Below are positions 1-7,694 of a DNA stretch of 9,727 nt, one piece after another. Positions within the stretch are counted from its first letter, which is position 1. Each line of letters starts with the position of its first letter. The DNA lies in assembly GCA_904501935.1 (NCBI GenBank), contig CAJGDA010000058.1:1-9727 (forward strand), written 5' to 3'. Source of the stretch: an uncultured Methanobrevibacter sp. (GTDB lineage Archaea; Methanobacteriota; Methanobacteria; Methanobacteriales; Methanobacteriaceae). The notes below the pieces were generated by a model, which saw only the letters and a program-made list of their open reading frames with translations, was not told where the DNA came from and made no database searches. A program made the translations under genes and the position numbers.

Positions 1-951
1 ATTGGTTATGAATTTATTTTCCTGATTGCTTTAACAATGGGATGTTTATCGCAAATAAGGCCAAATGGTATTTACATTATCGTACTCACATTGATTTTTT
101 TGGGATATTACCTTTTCAAAAGGAATTTGACTAAGAAATTTTTGACCATTCTTGCTTTAACCTTTGTCATCATATTGTTGATTGCATCATTGAATGTTGT
201 TTTCGATGTTCATGACAATCAGAAAAGTGCAGTGCTTGCTAAGGTATCTCACATGTTGGCGGATTACGATTTAAATCTGGATTTGGATGAACCTGATAGG
301 CAAAAAATTCATGAATTAGTTAGCGAAAAGGATATTAGGGAAAAATATCGCACCACTTTCTCAGATCCAATATGTTTCGCATCGAATAAATCGGTTTGGG
401 ATAATTATTCACATGACTATATAGAAATGGCAGTCAAATATTCCATTAAAAATCCAATTCACTTTTTGGAATATCTTTTCAATTCCGCACCGATAGTATG
501 GGATATAACAAGGGATAGCTCTTGGATAGGATATCAGTATAATACTGACATGGAAAAGGATAAATATAAATTTTATTCAAATCATAAGGAGATTAATATA
601 ACCGAATTTGAGGATATCTCCTATAAAAATAATGGAACCGGCATGTTTGTTGGATTGAATAATTTTGTCAATGACTTTAAGGATAATATCATATTGGATA
701 CCTTGTTTGACAGTCCTGCACTGTATATGTACATCTCTTTACTTTTGCTTGCGGTCATGTTTTTCATAACAAGGTCTAAAGCCATATTCCTGATTTATCT
801 GCCTAATTTATTGAATATATTGGTTATTTTTGTTTCAACACCAATTCAGGACAACAGATATTTATATCCAAATTTGTTAGTTTGCTATTTCCTGATAATA
901 ATGTTAATATATGTTTTAGCAAAAAAGCATTCTTCAGAATCTGCAGAATAG
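1..951 (+). CDS. Multi-pass membrane protein, 3' part (GT-C/DUF6020-like), cut by the window edge
   Basis: The reading frame is open from base 1 to the stop at 949-951, so this is the C-terminal 316 residues of a longer protein. The ATG at 37 is an internal methionine, not a believable start, because hydrophobic in-frame sequence precedes it. Hydrophobic segments are visible at about residues 3-17, 23-38, 47-68, 239-256, 261-280 and 284-307. A hydrophilic stretch of roughly 170 residues separates the third from the fourth. A short R-P-N-G motif (residues 20-23) just before a membrane segment, and an R-Y-L-Y-P motif (286-290) before the last one, resemble positions in DUF6020-type and other GT-C-fold membrane proteins, which use polyprenyl-linked sugar donors. 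The fold assignment is pattern recognition only: the catalytic N-terminal region is missing and no substrate can be inferred. The next gene starts 43 bases downstream on the same strand. Confidence 0.75.
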   Translation: MGYEFIFLIALTMGCLSQIRPNGIYIIVLTLIFLGYYLFKRNLTKKFLTILALTFVIILLIASLNVVFDVHDNQKSAVLAKVSHMLADYDLNLDLDEPDRQKIHELVSEKDIREKYRTTFSDPICFASNKSVWDNYSHDYIEMAVKYSIKNPIHFLEYLFNSAPIVWDITRDSSWIGYQYNTDMEKDKYKFYSNHKEINITEFEDISYKNNGTGMFVGLNNFVNDFKDNIILDTLFDSPALYMYISLLLLAVMFFITRSKAIFLIYLPNLLNILVIFVSTPIQDNRYLYPNLLVCYFLIIMLIYVLAKKHSSESAE

Positions 952-959
952 CTTATGCT

Positions 960-975
960 AAAGTATAATAAAAAT
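960..975 (+). promoter_or_regulatory. Possible TATA box for rdgB
   Basis: An AT-rich element (AAGTATAATAAAAAT, 961-975) is centred about 26-28 bases before the rdgB ATG. That is the usual archaeal distance from TATA box to transcription start. No Shine-Dalgarno sequence precedes the ATG. Together these would fit a leaderless or nearly leaderless transcript. In such AT-rich sequence, TATA-like strings also occur by chance. Confidence 0.25.
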
Positions 976-994
976 CATCACAATATTTAAAAAT

Positions 995-1546
995 ATGATA
1001 ACATTTATAACTGGTAACGAACATAAAGTTAAAGAAGCAGAGAATATTTTCAAAGATTATGACATAAAATTAGAGCATATTGATTTAGGTTACTGTGAAC
1101 CTCAGGGAACCCTTGAGGAAGTGGCTTTATCAGGCGCAAAATATGCTTGTCGTAAACTTGACAAACCTGTGATTGTTGAAGATGCTGGTTTATTCATTAA
1201 AGCTTTAAATTGGTTTCCGGGAACATATTCACATTATGTTCAAGATACTATTGGAAATCAAGGTATTTTAAAGTTATTAACCGATACTGATGACCGTTAT
1301 GCCGAATTCAGGTCAGTTATTGGGTACTGTGCCCCCAATTCTGAGCCCAAGATCTTTTTAGGCAAGGTGTCAGGTGAAATCGCAGTTGAAGAAAGAGGAA
1401 ATTTAGGATTTGCTTTTGATCCATTGTTTTATGTACCTAGTTTAGGTAAGACCTTTGGAGAACTTACAACTGATGAAAAAAACCAATTTTCACATAGAAA
1501 AAATTCTTTAGAAAAATTTATCAAATGGTATTCCACTCAGGAGTAG
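995..1546 (+). CDS. rdgB: XTP/dITP diphosphatase (RdgB/HAM1 family)
   Basis: This enzyme hydrolyses non-canonical purine triphosphates (XTP, dITP, ITP) to the monophosphate and pyrophosphate, which keeps them out of DNA and RNA. At 183 residues it has the normal family length. Family signatures run in order: the N-terminal phosphate-binding TGNEHK (6-11), the acidic metal-site motif EDAGL (62-66), FPGTYS (74-79), GFAFDPLF (138-145), a K-T-F-x-E-L segment (152-157), and the base-recognition motif SHR (166-168), followed by a C-terminal helix. The family more often has G-F-G-Y-D-P, so the A-F variant is slightly unusual but conservative. The ATG at 995 puts the N-terminal strand and TGN motif where the family has them. 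No Shine-Dalgarno sequence precedes it, unlike rpsO and the Mur genes here. It is a soluble cytoplasmic enzyme and probably has its own transcription unit. Confidence 0.95.
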   Translation: MITFITGNEHKVKEAENIFKDYDIKLEHIDLGYCEPQGTLEEVALSGAKYACRKLDKPVIVEDAGLFIKALNWFPGTYSHYVQDTIGNQGILKLLTDTDDRYAEFRSVIGYCAPNSEPKIFLGKVSGEIAVEERGNLGFAFDPLFYVPSLGKTFGELTTDEKNQFSHRKNSLEKFIKWYSTQE

Positions 1547-1614
1547 CATTGTTTTTCTAATAACTGCTTAATTGGGCTTATTTAAGATTTAAAAAATTTA
1601 AAGAGGTTTATATT

Positions 1615-2013
1615 ATGGCAAGACCAGAATGGGTAACTTATAGTGATGAAGAAATTGAAGAAATGATTTTGAAATTTAACAGAGAAGGTAAAAGTACTTC
1701 CGAAATTGGTATTATCTTAAGAGACCAATACGGTATTCCATCTGTTAAAGATGTAACTGGCGAAAGAATTACTCAAATTTTAAAAAGAAACGATCAAGCT
1801 GGCGAATACCCAGAAGACTTATTAAACTTAATCAAAAGAGCAGTTAACATCAGAGATCACTTAGCAGAAAACCCTAAAGATTTACACTCTAAAAGAGGTT
1901 TAACTATTATTGAATCCAGAATTAGAAGATTAGCTTCTTACTATGTAAGTGAAGGTAAATTACCAGAAGGATGGAGATATAATCCAAAAGAAGCAGCACT
2001 CCTTGTTAAATAG
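1615..2013 (+). CDS. rpsO: 30S ribosomal protein S15 (archaeal/eukaryotic S13e type)
   Basis: This is the small-subunit ribosomal protein that binds the central domain of 16S rRNA. The 132-residue length fits archaeal S15, which is longer than the bacterial protein of about 89 residues because of an N-terminal helical extension. The start MARPEWV, a helical N-terminal segment, the [11 protein letters not shown] segment (46-56), and the basic H-S-K-R-G-L core (91-96) leading to R-I-R-R-L-A-S-Y-Y (102-110) are all recognisable. A strong Shine-Dalgarno sequence AGAGGT (1602-1607) lies 7 bases before the ATG, supporting the start and high expression. Arginines are all AGA and leucines almost all TTA, a more biased usage than in neighbouring genes, as expected for a ribosomal protein. 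The downstream nuclease gene starts within or just after its 3' end, which suggests cotranscription. Confidence 0.98.
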   Translation: MARPEWVTYSDEEIEEMILKFNREGKSTSEIGIILRDQYGIPSVKDVTGERITQILKRNDQAGEYPEDLLNLIKRAVNIRDHLAENPKDLHSKRGLTIIESRIRRLASYYVSEGKLPEGWRYNPKEAALLVK

Positions 2014-3337
2014 AGCTAAAGAAGCTAGTGATATGCTTAAGGAGCATATCGAAAAAGATGACGTTATAAGAATTATTTCTCATAACGATGCTGATGGAAT
2101 TTCAGCGGCAGCCGTAATAGCGAATGCTTTGGCTGAAGAGGGTGCTCAATTCCACACTACAATTCTCCCTCGTCTAAAAGATGAGAATGTTAATCAATTA
2201 AGGCATGAAAAATATGATTTATTCATATTTTCTGACATGGGTAGCCAATTTGTTAAAGAATTTAACACCTATAAACATGATGTGATTGTTGCAGACCACC
2301 ATCAGGTTGCAGATACAGAATCAGAAAGCAATGTGGTTCATATCAATCCCCATTTGTTTGGCATTGATGGGAGTAGGGATTTGTCCGGTGCAGGTTCAAG
2401 CTATTTGGCAGTTCGTGAACTTGACAAAAAGCATTTAGCTTATTTCCCATTGATTGGAGCATTTGGTGATATGCAAGGTCAGGATGGATTTAAGGGTGTA
2501 AACAAATTAATTATTGATGATGCTCTTGAAAGTGGAGTTTTGGAGATTCATGAAGGTTTGAAGATTGTTTCTAAAGCATCTGAACCAATCTATAAATCTT
2601 TAGCTTATACTTTTTCACCACCGCTTCCAAAGATTAGCGGTGATTTTGATGGAGCCCGTGAATTTCTAGAGCGTATGAACCTATCCTATGGAATCAAATT
2701 TACAGACCTGGAAGATGAGGAAAAAGACTTGTTGAAAGATGCCCTCATTTCCATCAATCCTGATATTTTCGGTGATTGCTATACAATTCCAAAGGAAGTG
2801 CCGCTATTGCGTGATCTGGAGGACTATTCATATATTCTTGATGCATGCGGTAAAAATAAAAAGCCGGGTCTTGGTTTAAGCATTTCACTTGGAGAACGTG
2901 ACCAGGCTTTGGATGTGGCTTTGAAGTTGCAACGCCAATATCGTGACCAAATAGTCAAAGGTTTGGAGTGGGTTAAAAAAGAAGGTGCTCAACAACTGAA
3001 TAGCATCCAATATTTGTACTCTGAAGATAAAGTATTGAAATCTGTCATGGGCACTATTGCAAGTATTGGATTGTCTGTTGAATTATTGGATGATTCAAAA
3101 CCAGTTATTGGCCTTTCAAGACTCCACAAAGATATTAAGATATCTGGAAGGACTACTCGCGAAATGGTTGCTAAAGGTGTTGATTTAGGTAAGGCCCTTC
3201 AGGATTCATCAAACAATTTTGGCGGTACCGGCGGAGGTCATGACATTGCCGCAGGTGCCATGATTCCTTATGAAAGTAAAGATAATTTCCTGCACTTGGT
3301 TGATGAAATGGTTGAATATCAATTAGCAAATGATTAA
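2003..3337 (+). CDS. recJ: GAN/RecJ-like DHH single-stranded DNA exonuclease
   Basis: This belongs to the archaeal RecJ/Cdc45 group. The characterised Thermococcus member, GAN, is a 5'-3' single-strand exonuclease that binds GINS and associates with the replicative helicase. With a TTG start at 2003 the protein has 444 residues. The DHH catalytic motifs are all present: SHNDADG (26-32), SDMGS (77-81), DHH (98-100) and GAFGDMQ (152-158). The C-terminal DHHA1 domain ends in the glycine-rich [13 protein letters not shown] (407-419). All metal-binding aspartates and histidines are there, so it is likely an active nuclease rather than a Cdc45-like pseudoenzyme. The start is uncertain. A GTG at 1949 would overlap rpsO by 65 bases. 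The ATG at 2033 would remove a helix ([11 protein letters not shown]) that aligns with the N-terminus of GAN as I remember it. TTG 2003 keeps that helix and overlaps rpsO by 11 bases. None of the three has a good Shine-Dalgarno sequence, so translational coupling to S15 is plausible. Confidence 0.9.
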   Translation: MLNRAKEASDMLKEHIEKDDVIRIISHNDADGISAAAVIANALAEEGAQFHTTILPRLKDENVNQLRHEKYDLFIFSDMGSQFVKEFNTYKHDVIVADHHQVADTESESNVVHINPHLFGIDGSRDLSGAGSSYLAVRELDKKHLAYFPLIGAFGDMQGQDGFKGVNKLIIDDALESGVLEIHEGLKIVSKASEPIYKSLAYTFSPPLPKISGDFDGAREFLERMNLSYGIKFTDLEDEEKDLLKDALISINPDIFGDCYTIPKEVPLLRDLEDYSYILDACGKNKKPGLGLSISLGERDQALDVALKLQRQYRDQIVKGLEWVKKEGAQQLNSIQYLYSEDKVLKSVMGTIASIGLSVELLDDSKPVIGLSRLHKDIKISGRTTREMVAKGVDLGKALQDSSNNFGGTGGGHDIAAGAMIPYESKDNFLHLVDEMVEYQLAND

Positions 3338-3338
3338 T

Positions 3339-4526
3339 ATGTTTCTAACAAAAAAAGAAGAGCAAATGTGTAATGGGGAGTTTGGAGAAACCATTAGAAA
3401 AAGTATGGATATCCTAGTTGCTTTAGGGGATATCTATGGTGCTTCTAAATTGGTTGACATAACTTCTGCACAGGTATCTGGCGTTTCATACAAGACTATT
3501 GGGGATGCTGGTTTAGAATATCTTGAAGATTTGGCAAAAGACGGATCTGCTAAAGCCACTATCAACGCTTCTCTAAATCCGCCTGGAACCGATTTGGATA
3601 ATTGGGAAAAATTAGGATTTCCAAGAGATTTTGCAATCAAGCAAAATCAGATTGTGGATGCCTATGCAAATCTTGGAATTTCCAAAACATGCACTTGTAC
3701 TCCTTATCTAGTCGGCAATGTTCCAAGGTTCAGGGACCATGTATCTTGGTCTGAATCTTCCGCTGTTGCATATGTCAATTCCGTCATAGGCGCTAGAACC
3801 AATCGTGAAGGCGGTCCGGCAGCTCTTGCGGCAGCTATTGTTGGAAAAACCCCATTGTATGGATTCCACTTGGAACAAAACAGAAAAGCTAATTTGATTG
3901 TCAATGTTAATTGTGAACTTGGCGGTGCTGATTTTGGAGCATTAGGCTACATCATCGGTAAGTTTGTTGGTGGAGGAATTCCATATTTCGTATTGCAGAA
4001 TACTCCTAACAATAACGATTTGAAAACTTTAGGAGCGGCACTTGCATCTTCAGGTTCAGTTGCGCTTTACCATATGGAAAACGTAACTCCCGAGTATGAC
4101 AAGGCGGGCAAGGACGATGTTGAAGATGTGATGTTCATTTCCCAAAAGGAAATTGATGAAACTCGCCAAAAATTATCCACAACTGACAGGCAACCTGATT
4201 TGATTTGTTTAGGATGTCCTCATGCATCATTGGAAGAAATCAAGCAAGTAGCTAATATAGTTCAAGGAAAAACAATCAAGAATAAATTATGGATTTGCAC
4301 ATCAGTTAGCGTAAAGGCAACTTCCGATAGGATGGGCTATACTGAAATAATTGAAAAGGCAGGCGGAAACGTTGTTTGTGACACCTGCATGGTTGTAGCC
4401 CCTATTGAAGATATGGGCTTTGAGGTAATTGGTGTTAATTCAGCAAAGGCAGCGAATTATGTTCCATCAATGTGTGGACTTGACGTTGTTTATAATGACG
4501 TAGAAAATCTTATTCAATTCGAATAG
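3339..4526 (+). CDS. Aconitase X large subunit (phosphomevalonate dehydratase large subunit)
   Basis: This is the aconitase X catalytic domain (formerly DUF521). In archaea the large and small subunits together dehydrate 5-phosphomevalonate to trans-anhydromevalonate 5-phosphate, a step of the archaeal mevalonate pathway leading to isoprenoid lipids. It has 395 residues, as expected for a stand-alone large subunit. Recognisable parts are the start MFLTKKEE, a CTCTPYL motif (118-124), the [14 protein letters not shown] segment (147-160), CLGCPH (290-295) and CDTC (347-350). The three cysteine-containing motifs are the likely iron-sulfur ligands. The ATG at 3339 lies one base after the nuclease stop; an ATG at 3330 would add three residues and overlap that gene by 8 bases. 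I prefer 3339 because the family begins at M-x-L-T-x-x-E. The small subunit (DUF126) is not in this window. A T-rich terminator candidate follows directly. Confidence 0.93.
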   Translation: MFLTKKEEQMCNGEFGETIRKSMDILVALGDIYGASKLVDITSAQVSGVSYKTIGDAGLEYLEDLAKDGSAKATINASLNPPGTDLDNWEKLGFPRDFAIKQNQIVDAYANLGISKTCTCTPYLVGNVPRFRDHVSWSESSAVAYVNSVIGARTNREGGPAALAAAIVGKTPLYGFHLEQNRKANLIVNVNCELGGADFGALGYIIGKFVGGGIPYFVLQNTPNNNDLKTLGAALASSGSVALYHMENVTPEYDKAGKDDVEDVMFISQKEIDETRQKLSTTDRQPDLICLGCPHASLEEIKQVANIVQGKTIKNKLWICTSVSVKATSDRMGYTEIIEKAGGNVVCDTCMVVAPIEDMGFEVIGVNSAKAANYVPSMCGLDVVYNDVENLIQFE

Positions 4527-4527
4527 A

Positions 4528-4545
4528 TTTTCTTAATTTTTTTTT
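4528..4545 (+). terminator. Oligo-T terminator after aconitase X
   Basis: Directly after the stop codon lies a T-rich stretch ending in nine consecutive T on the coding strand (4537-4545). No stable GC hairpin precedes it, which matches the T-tract mechanism of archaeal intrinsic termination. It probably ends the rpsO-recJ-aconitase X unit. The surrounding spacer is AT-rich throughout, so the call rests on the length and position of the T run. Confidence 0.5.
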
Positions 4546-4586
4546 AAAATTATTTTAATTATTTAAATGAACTTATTTTTCTTATT

Positions 4587-4599
4587 AAACTTTAAATTA
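4587..4599 (+). promoter_or_regulatory. Possible BRE/TATA promoter for the Mur-ligase pair
   Basis: The purine-rich AAAC (4587-4590) followed by TTTAAATT (4591-4598) resembles an archaeal BRE plus TATA box. Transcription would then begin near 4620, leaving a leader of about 27 bases that holds the Shine-Dalgarno AGGAAG (4633-4638), 8 bases before the ATG at 4647. Spacing and order are all consistent, but the spacer is AT-rich and other TATA-like strings exist, such as CTATAAT at 4614-4620. Confidence 0.35.
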
Positions 4600-4646
4600 G
4601 ATAACTTCTAAAACTATAATTAAGAAATTATTAGGAAGACTTTTTT

Positions 4647-6032
4647 ATGAATTATTTAGTTGTTGGTGCCGGAAATGCTAGTAGGCCTGTTGCAAGACTA
4701 CTAAATCATTTAGGCCATGATGTTGTTATCACTGATTTAAAGGATATTTCCGAATTTAAGATAGAATTTCAAAGAAGCTTAAATCAATTAGAAAATGAAG
4801 GCGTTACATTAGACATGCCAAATAAGGACCCTTCTGTCGATGGGTTCGATGCTGTTTATATGCCTCCTACATTGCCCGAATCCGCTCCGATAGCTAAAAA
4901 GATTGCAGAGTCTGACTTGAAAATTTTAACCAACGAAGAATTTTCTGAAATGGTGGATGACTTAATTCCGGTAGATATTATTGGGATTACTGGAACCATG
5001 GGTAAAACTACCACCACGTTTATCACAACAAGCTTGTTCAAGCAAGCAGGATTTAATGTCTGGTCCTGTTCATCTCTTGTAAATAACTTGGTTTCAGAAG
5101 CTATAATTGATGGTATTGTTACAGGTAAAGCTAATAATTGTGATATAGCTATTTTTGAGCTTCCTCACGGTACAATTGGTCTTTTGAATAGGTTGAATAT
5201 CAAAATTGGGCTTTTGACAAACATTGCTGAAGACCACCTATCCGAATTTGGAGGGTCTTTGGAATTGTATCAACAGCGCAAATTGGTTTTGCAGGCTATG
5301 AGCGAAATATTCATAGCAAATAATTCCTGCAGGGACATAATTGAAGCAGTTAGGGATGACGCTCTATATTATGCATTGGATGAGGATGTTGATTTCAAGG
5401 GAACTGTAGGGGACAAGTCATTAACCATCAAATATGAAGATGATGAATTCACAACTCCATTTTACATGATGAGTTATTTCTTTGAAAACTCTGTTGCGGC
5501 TTCAGCCGTGGCATTGACATATGGGGTCAAAAAAGAGGATATCATAGATGCATTGACAGAATTTAAAGGATTGCCGGCCCACATGGAAGATGTTGGAGAT
5601 TACAATGGCAGAAAGGTAATTCTTGATTCTGCATTTTTATATGATGGAATGAAAATCACTCTTGATTACTTTAAGGATGACAGTGTTGTGTTATTCTTGG
5701 ATCATTTTGATACATTATCCGTAAGGGATAAGGCAGAAGTTGGCGAATTGGTAAGCAATTATGACATTAAAGTTGTTATAGCTAGCGGATTCAACGAAGT
5801 AAACCAAACTGTTGAAATGGAAGCGGCACAGGAAATATTGGATGCAATAACAAATCCTAATATTGAAAAAGTGGCTGTTGAAACAATCGAAAAGGCAGCT
5901 GAGCTGACTTTCAAATATTCTGTGCCTGGAGACATTATTTTGCACATGGGGCCGCTTATAGCATATGACAGGTTGACTACTGTTGACAAGATAATGAAAG
6001 GATTGGAAATAGGAAGTAAAAAATATGAATAA
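4647..6032 (+). CDS. Mur-ligase-family protein, divergent C-terminal domain
   Basis: Mur ligases join an amino acid or peptide to a carboxylate using ATP. This 461-residue protein has the three-domain layout. An N-terminal Rossmann-like region with GAGNASRP (7-14) resembles MurD or MurC. The central ATPase domain has the P-loop GTMGKTT (116-122), N-I-A-E-D-H-L (192-198) and a lysine in Q-R-K (K212), where the carbamylated lysine of MurD/E/F lies. A smaller C-terminal domain follows. That last domain is unusual: the family's G-R-M-E is A-H-M-E (311-314), and the D-Y-A-H-N-P signature is replaced by D-S-A-F-L-Y-D-G (327-334). A Shine-Dalgarno AGGAAG at 4633-4638 supports the ATG at 4647. The gene overlaps the next Mur ligase by 8 bases. 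In pseudomurein-walled methanogens such paralogues are candidates for assembling the wall peptide. Substrate is unknown; the family call is firm, the pathway is inferred. Confidence 0.88.
   Translation: MNYLVVGAGNASRPVARLLNHLGHDVVITDLKDISEFKIEFQRSLNQLENEGVTLDMPNKDPSVDGFDAVYMPPTLPESAPIAKKIAESDLKILTNEEFSEMVDDLIPVDIIGITGTMGKTTTTFITTSLFKQAGFNVWSCSSLVNNLVSEAIIDGIVTGKANNCDIAIFELPHGTIGLLNRLNIKIGLLTNIAEDHLSEFGGSLELYQQRKLVLQAMSEIFIANNSCRDIIEAVRDDALYYALDEDVDFKGTVGDKSLTIKYEDDEFTTPFYMMSYFFENSVAASAVALTYGVKKEDIIDALTEFKGLPAHMEDVGDYNGRKVILDSAFLYDGMKITLDYFKDDSVVLFLDHFDTLSVRDKAEVGELVSNYDIKVVIASGFNEVNQTVEMEAAQEILDAITNPNIEKVAVETIEKAAELTFKYSVPGDIILHMGPLIAYDRLTTVDKIMKGLEIGSKKYE
6011..6016 (+). promoter_or_regulatory. 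Ribosome binding site inside the first Mur gene for the second
   Basis: AGGAAG lies 8 bases before the ATG at 6025, within the last codons of the upstream gene. It fixes the second Mur gene's start at 6025 and supports an 8-base overlap between the two genes, hence coupled translation. Confidence 0.65.
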
Positions 6033-7533
6033 AAATAAGACATTCGGTGTTATTGGTGTTTGCGGAGCAAATGGCAATTTAATTGCTAGAATCCTTAAAC
6101 AAAGAGGGTATAATGTTATTGGAACTGATTTAGCATTTAAAAAAGATTGTAGATTTGCAAAAGCTTTGGAAGGCTATGATATCGATGTGTTTTATGGAAA
6201 AACTCCTGAAGCTTTCTTTAAAAAATCAGATTATATAATTCCTCCTGCCAGTTTATCTAAAGATTCCGAATTGTTGAAAAGCATTGACAAACCTATTTTA
6301 GAATTATGCGACATTATTGAAATGATTCAGCCTGAAAAGCCGGTGTTTGGAATATCCGGTACTAATGGTAAGACAACTTCAACAACTTTGCTTAAAAAGA
6401 TAGCTTATGACAATGGCATTAAACCTTGTGAGCATGATTTGGAAGGCATGCAGGGCAATGCTGAATTCATTCCAATTTTGCAGTCAAGATTGGATGGTGA
6501 TGTTGGAATTTTGGAAGTCGGTACATTCGGTATTCCCGGCACTGTTGGAAGAGTTGTTAAAAATACCTCCATGACAGCTGGTTTGATTACAAACATCACT
6601 CCTGATCACTTAAATGATTTAGGCAGCTTTATGGATTATGCAAATGTAAAGGCAGAATTCATTAAGGAAATAGGTGACGGCACTCTCATTGTCAATGGGC
6701 AGGACCCAACAATTATGGGGCTTTTAAGAGAACTTGATTTTAAAGGAGAAATCATTACATTTGGTGTTGATGAGCTTCCGGATTCCGTTGCCATGAAGGA
6801 ATGTGTTTGCGGCAATGAAATCGCTGTTAAGGAAATCATTTCAGGATGTGGCTATTATTTCTGCAAATGCGGCATAACCACCCCGCAAGTCGATTACATT
6901 GCAACAAATGTCGATTTGAAAAACAGGACTTTTGATTTGCACACACCAACTGAAAAGTTAAGTGTTAAAATGGCTATTGACGGAATTCATAATGTTTATA
7001 ACGTGACTGGAGTCATTATAGCTGCTCATAAATTTTTAGATTTGCCTTATGATAAGATTTTGCCTTCAATTGCTACTTTCACTGGGGTAAGTGGAAGAAT
7101 GGATGAAGTAGGAACTGTCAATGGCAAGACTATTTTTGTTGATTACGCTCACAATCCTGCAGGAGTAGAAACTGTCTTAAAAGAATTCAAAAAGTTGTTT
7201 GGGGACTTTACAACTGTCATTACAGTTTCATCCGAATCAGGCTATCCTGGAGATTTGGATATTTTCAACAGCGTTTTGAAATTCTCAAAATTCATTGTTC
7301 CCGCATCAACAGCTTCTCAAAAGATAGCAACTGAAAAATTAAAGGATAATCCAAAATTAAACGATAGAATCTTTTTCAATTATGTCGGCAATTTTGAGAA
7401 AACTTCTACATTAGGCGCTTCTGAAGAGGAAGTGAAAGAAGGAATAAAGAAGGCTTTGAATTTGGATTGTGAAATGATAATAGCTATTGGTGAGGCAGCT
7501 ACCAAATTCAAATCTATTGTTTTTGAGATATAG
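6025..7533 (+). CDS. Mur-ligase-family protein with MurT-like cysteine-rich insertion
   Basis: This 502-residue ATP-dependent ligase has all the usual Mur landmarks. They are an N-terminal Rossmann-like domain (about 1-100), the P-loop GTNGKTT (112-118), N-I-T-P-D-H-L (190-196), a lysine at 209 in the carbamyl-lysine region, V-S-G-R-M-D-E-V-G (355-363), and the C-domain signature DYAHNPAG (373-380). Inserted in the central domain is a cysteine cluster, C260-x-C262 and C275-x4-C280-x-C282, that looks like a small zinc-binding ribbon. The bacterial lipid II amidotransferase subunit MurT carries a four-cysteine ribbon in the corresponding region, so this protein is MurT-like. MurT, however, works with a glutaminase partner (GatD), and none is encoded here. 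Unlike its upstream neighbour it keeps all catalytic signatures, so it is probably active. The role could be pseudomurein peptide ligation or amidation; the substrate cannot be read from the sequence. The protein is probably cytoplasmic: no signal peptide or membrane segment is seen. Confidence 0.88.
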   Translation: MNKNKTFGVIGVCGANGNLIARILKQRGYNVIGTDLAFKKDCRFAKALEGYDIDVFYGKTPEAFFKKSDYIIPPASLSKDSELLKSIDKPILELCDIIEMIQPEKPVFGISGTNGKTTSTTLLKKIAYDNGIKPCEHDLEGMQGNAEFIPILQSRLDGDVGILEVGTFGIPGTVGRVVKNTSMTAGLITNITPDHLNDLGSFMDYANVKAEFIKEIGDGTLIVNGQDPTIMGLLRELDFKGEIITFGVDELPDSVAMKECVCGNEIAVKEIISGCGYYFCKCGITTPQVDYIATNVDLKNRTFDLHTPTEKLSVKMAIDGIHNVYNVTGVIIAAHKFLDLPYDKILPSIATFTGVSGRMDEVGTVNGKTIFVDYAHNPAGVETVLKEFKKLFGDFTTVITVSSESGYPGDLDIFNSVLKFSKFIVPASTASQKIATEKLKDNPKLNDRIFFNYVGNFEKTSTLGASEEEVKEGIKKALNLDCEMIIAIGEAATKFKSIVFEI

Positions 7534-7600
7534 CTTGTTTGCACAGCAGATTTTCCAGATTAATTTTAAAATATTACTTTTCAAATGCTCTCACTTAATG

Positions 7601-7649
7601 TTTTATAAGTAGTAAGAATTAATATGATAATAAGGGTTAGGTATAAATT
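7601..7649 (+). promoter_or_regulatory. Possible promoter region of hef
   Basis: The 161-base spacer between the Mur pair and hef holds two TATA-like strings, TTTATAAG (7602-7609) and TATAAATT (7642-7649). The second would place the transcription start near 7672 and give a leader of about 23 bases. No clear Shine-Dalgarno sequence precedes the hef ATG; only a weak GGG at 7684-7686. The rest of the spacer (7534-7600) shows short T runs but no strong terminator and no gene. Confidence 0.25.
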
Positions 7650-7694
7650 CTTTTACTAAAATTTATCCAAATTAGAATTATATGGGTTTTTATC

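Noticed and set aside
37..951. ATG at 37 as the start of a complete membrane protein
   Set aside because: The same frame is open back to base 1 and the upstream residues are hydrophobic like a membrane segment, so the gene is cut by the window edge.
949..960. Small inverted repeat TAGC-TTAT-GCTA over the stop codon of the membrane protein gene
   Set aside because: A 4-base stem with a 4-base loop is too short and weak to call a terminator and is expected by chance.
1550..1558. Short T run after rdgB as a terminator
   Set aside because: Only five consecutive T; too weak in AT-rich spacer sequence to call.
3434..3904. Reverse-strand reading frames inside the aconitase X gene
   Set aside because: They lie entirely within a well-supported gene, have no ribosome binding site, and their products look like no protein family.
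5715..6077. Reverse-strand frames of 94 and 120 codons across the junction of the two Mur genes
   Set aside because: They are antisense to conserved coding sequence, and their products have biased composition typical of shadow frames. Other reverse frames inside the Mur genes were rejected for the same reason.
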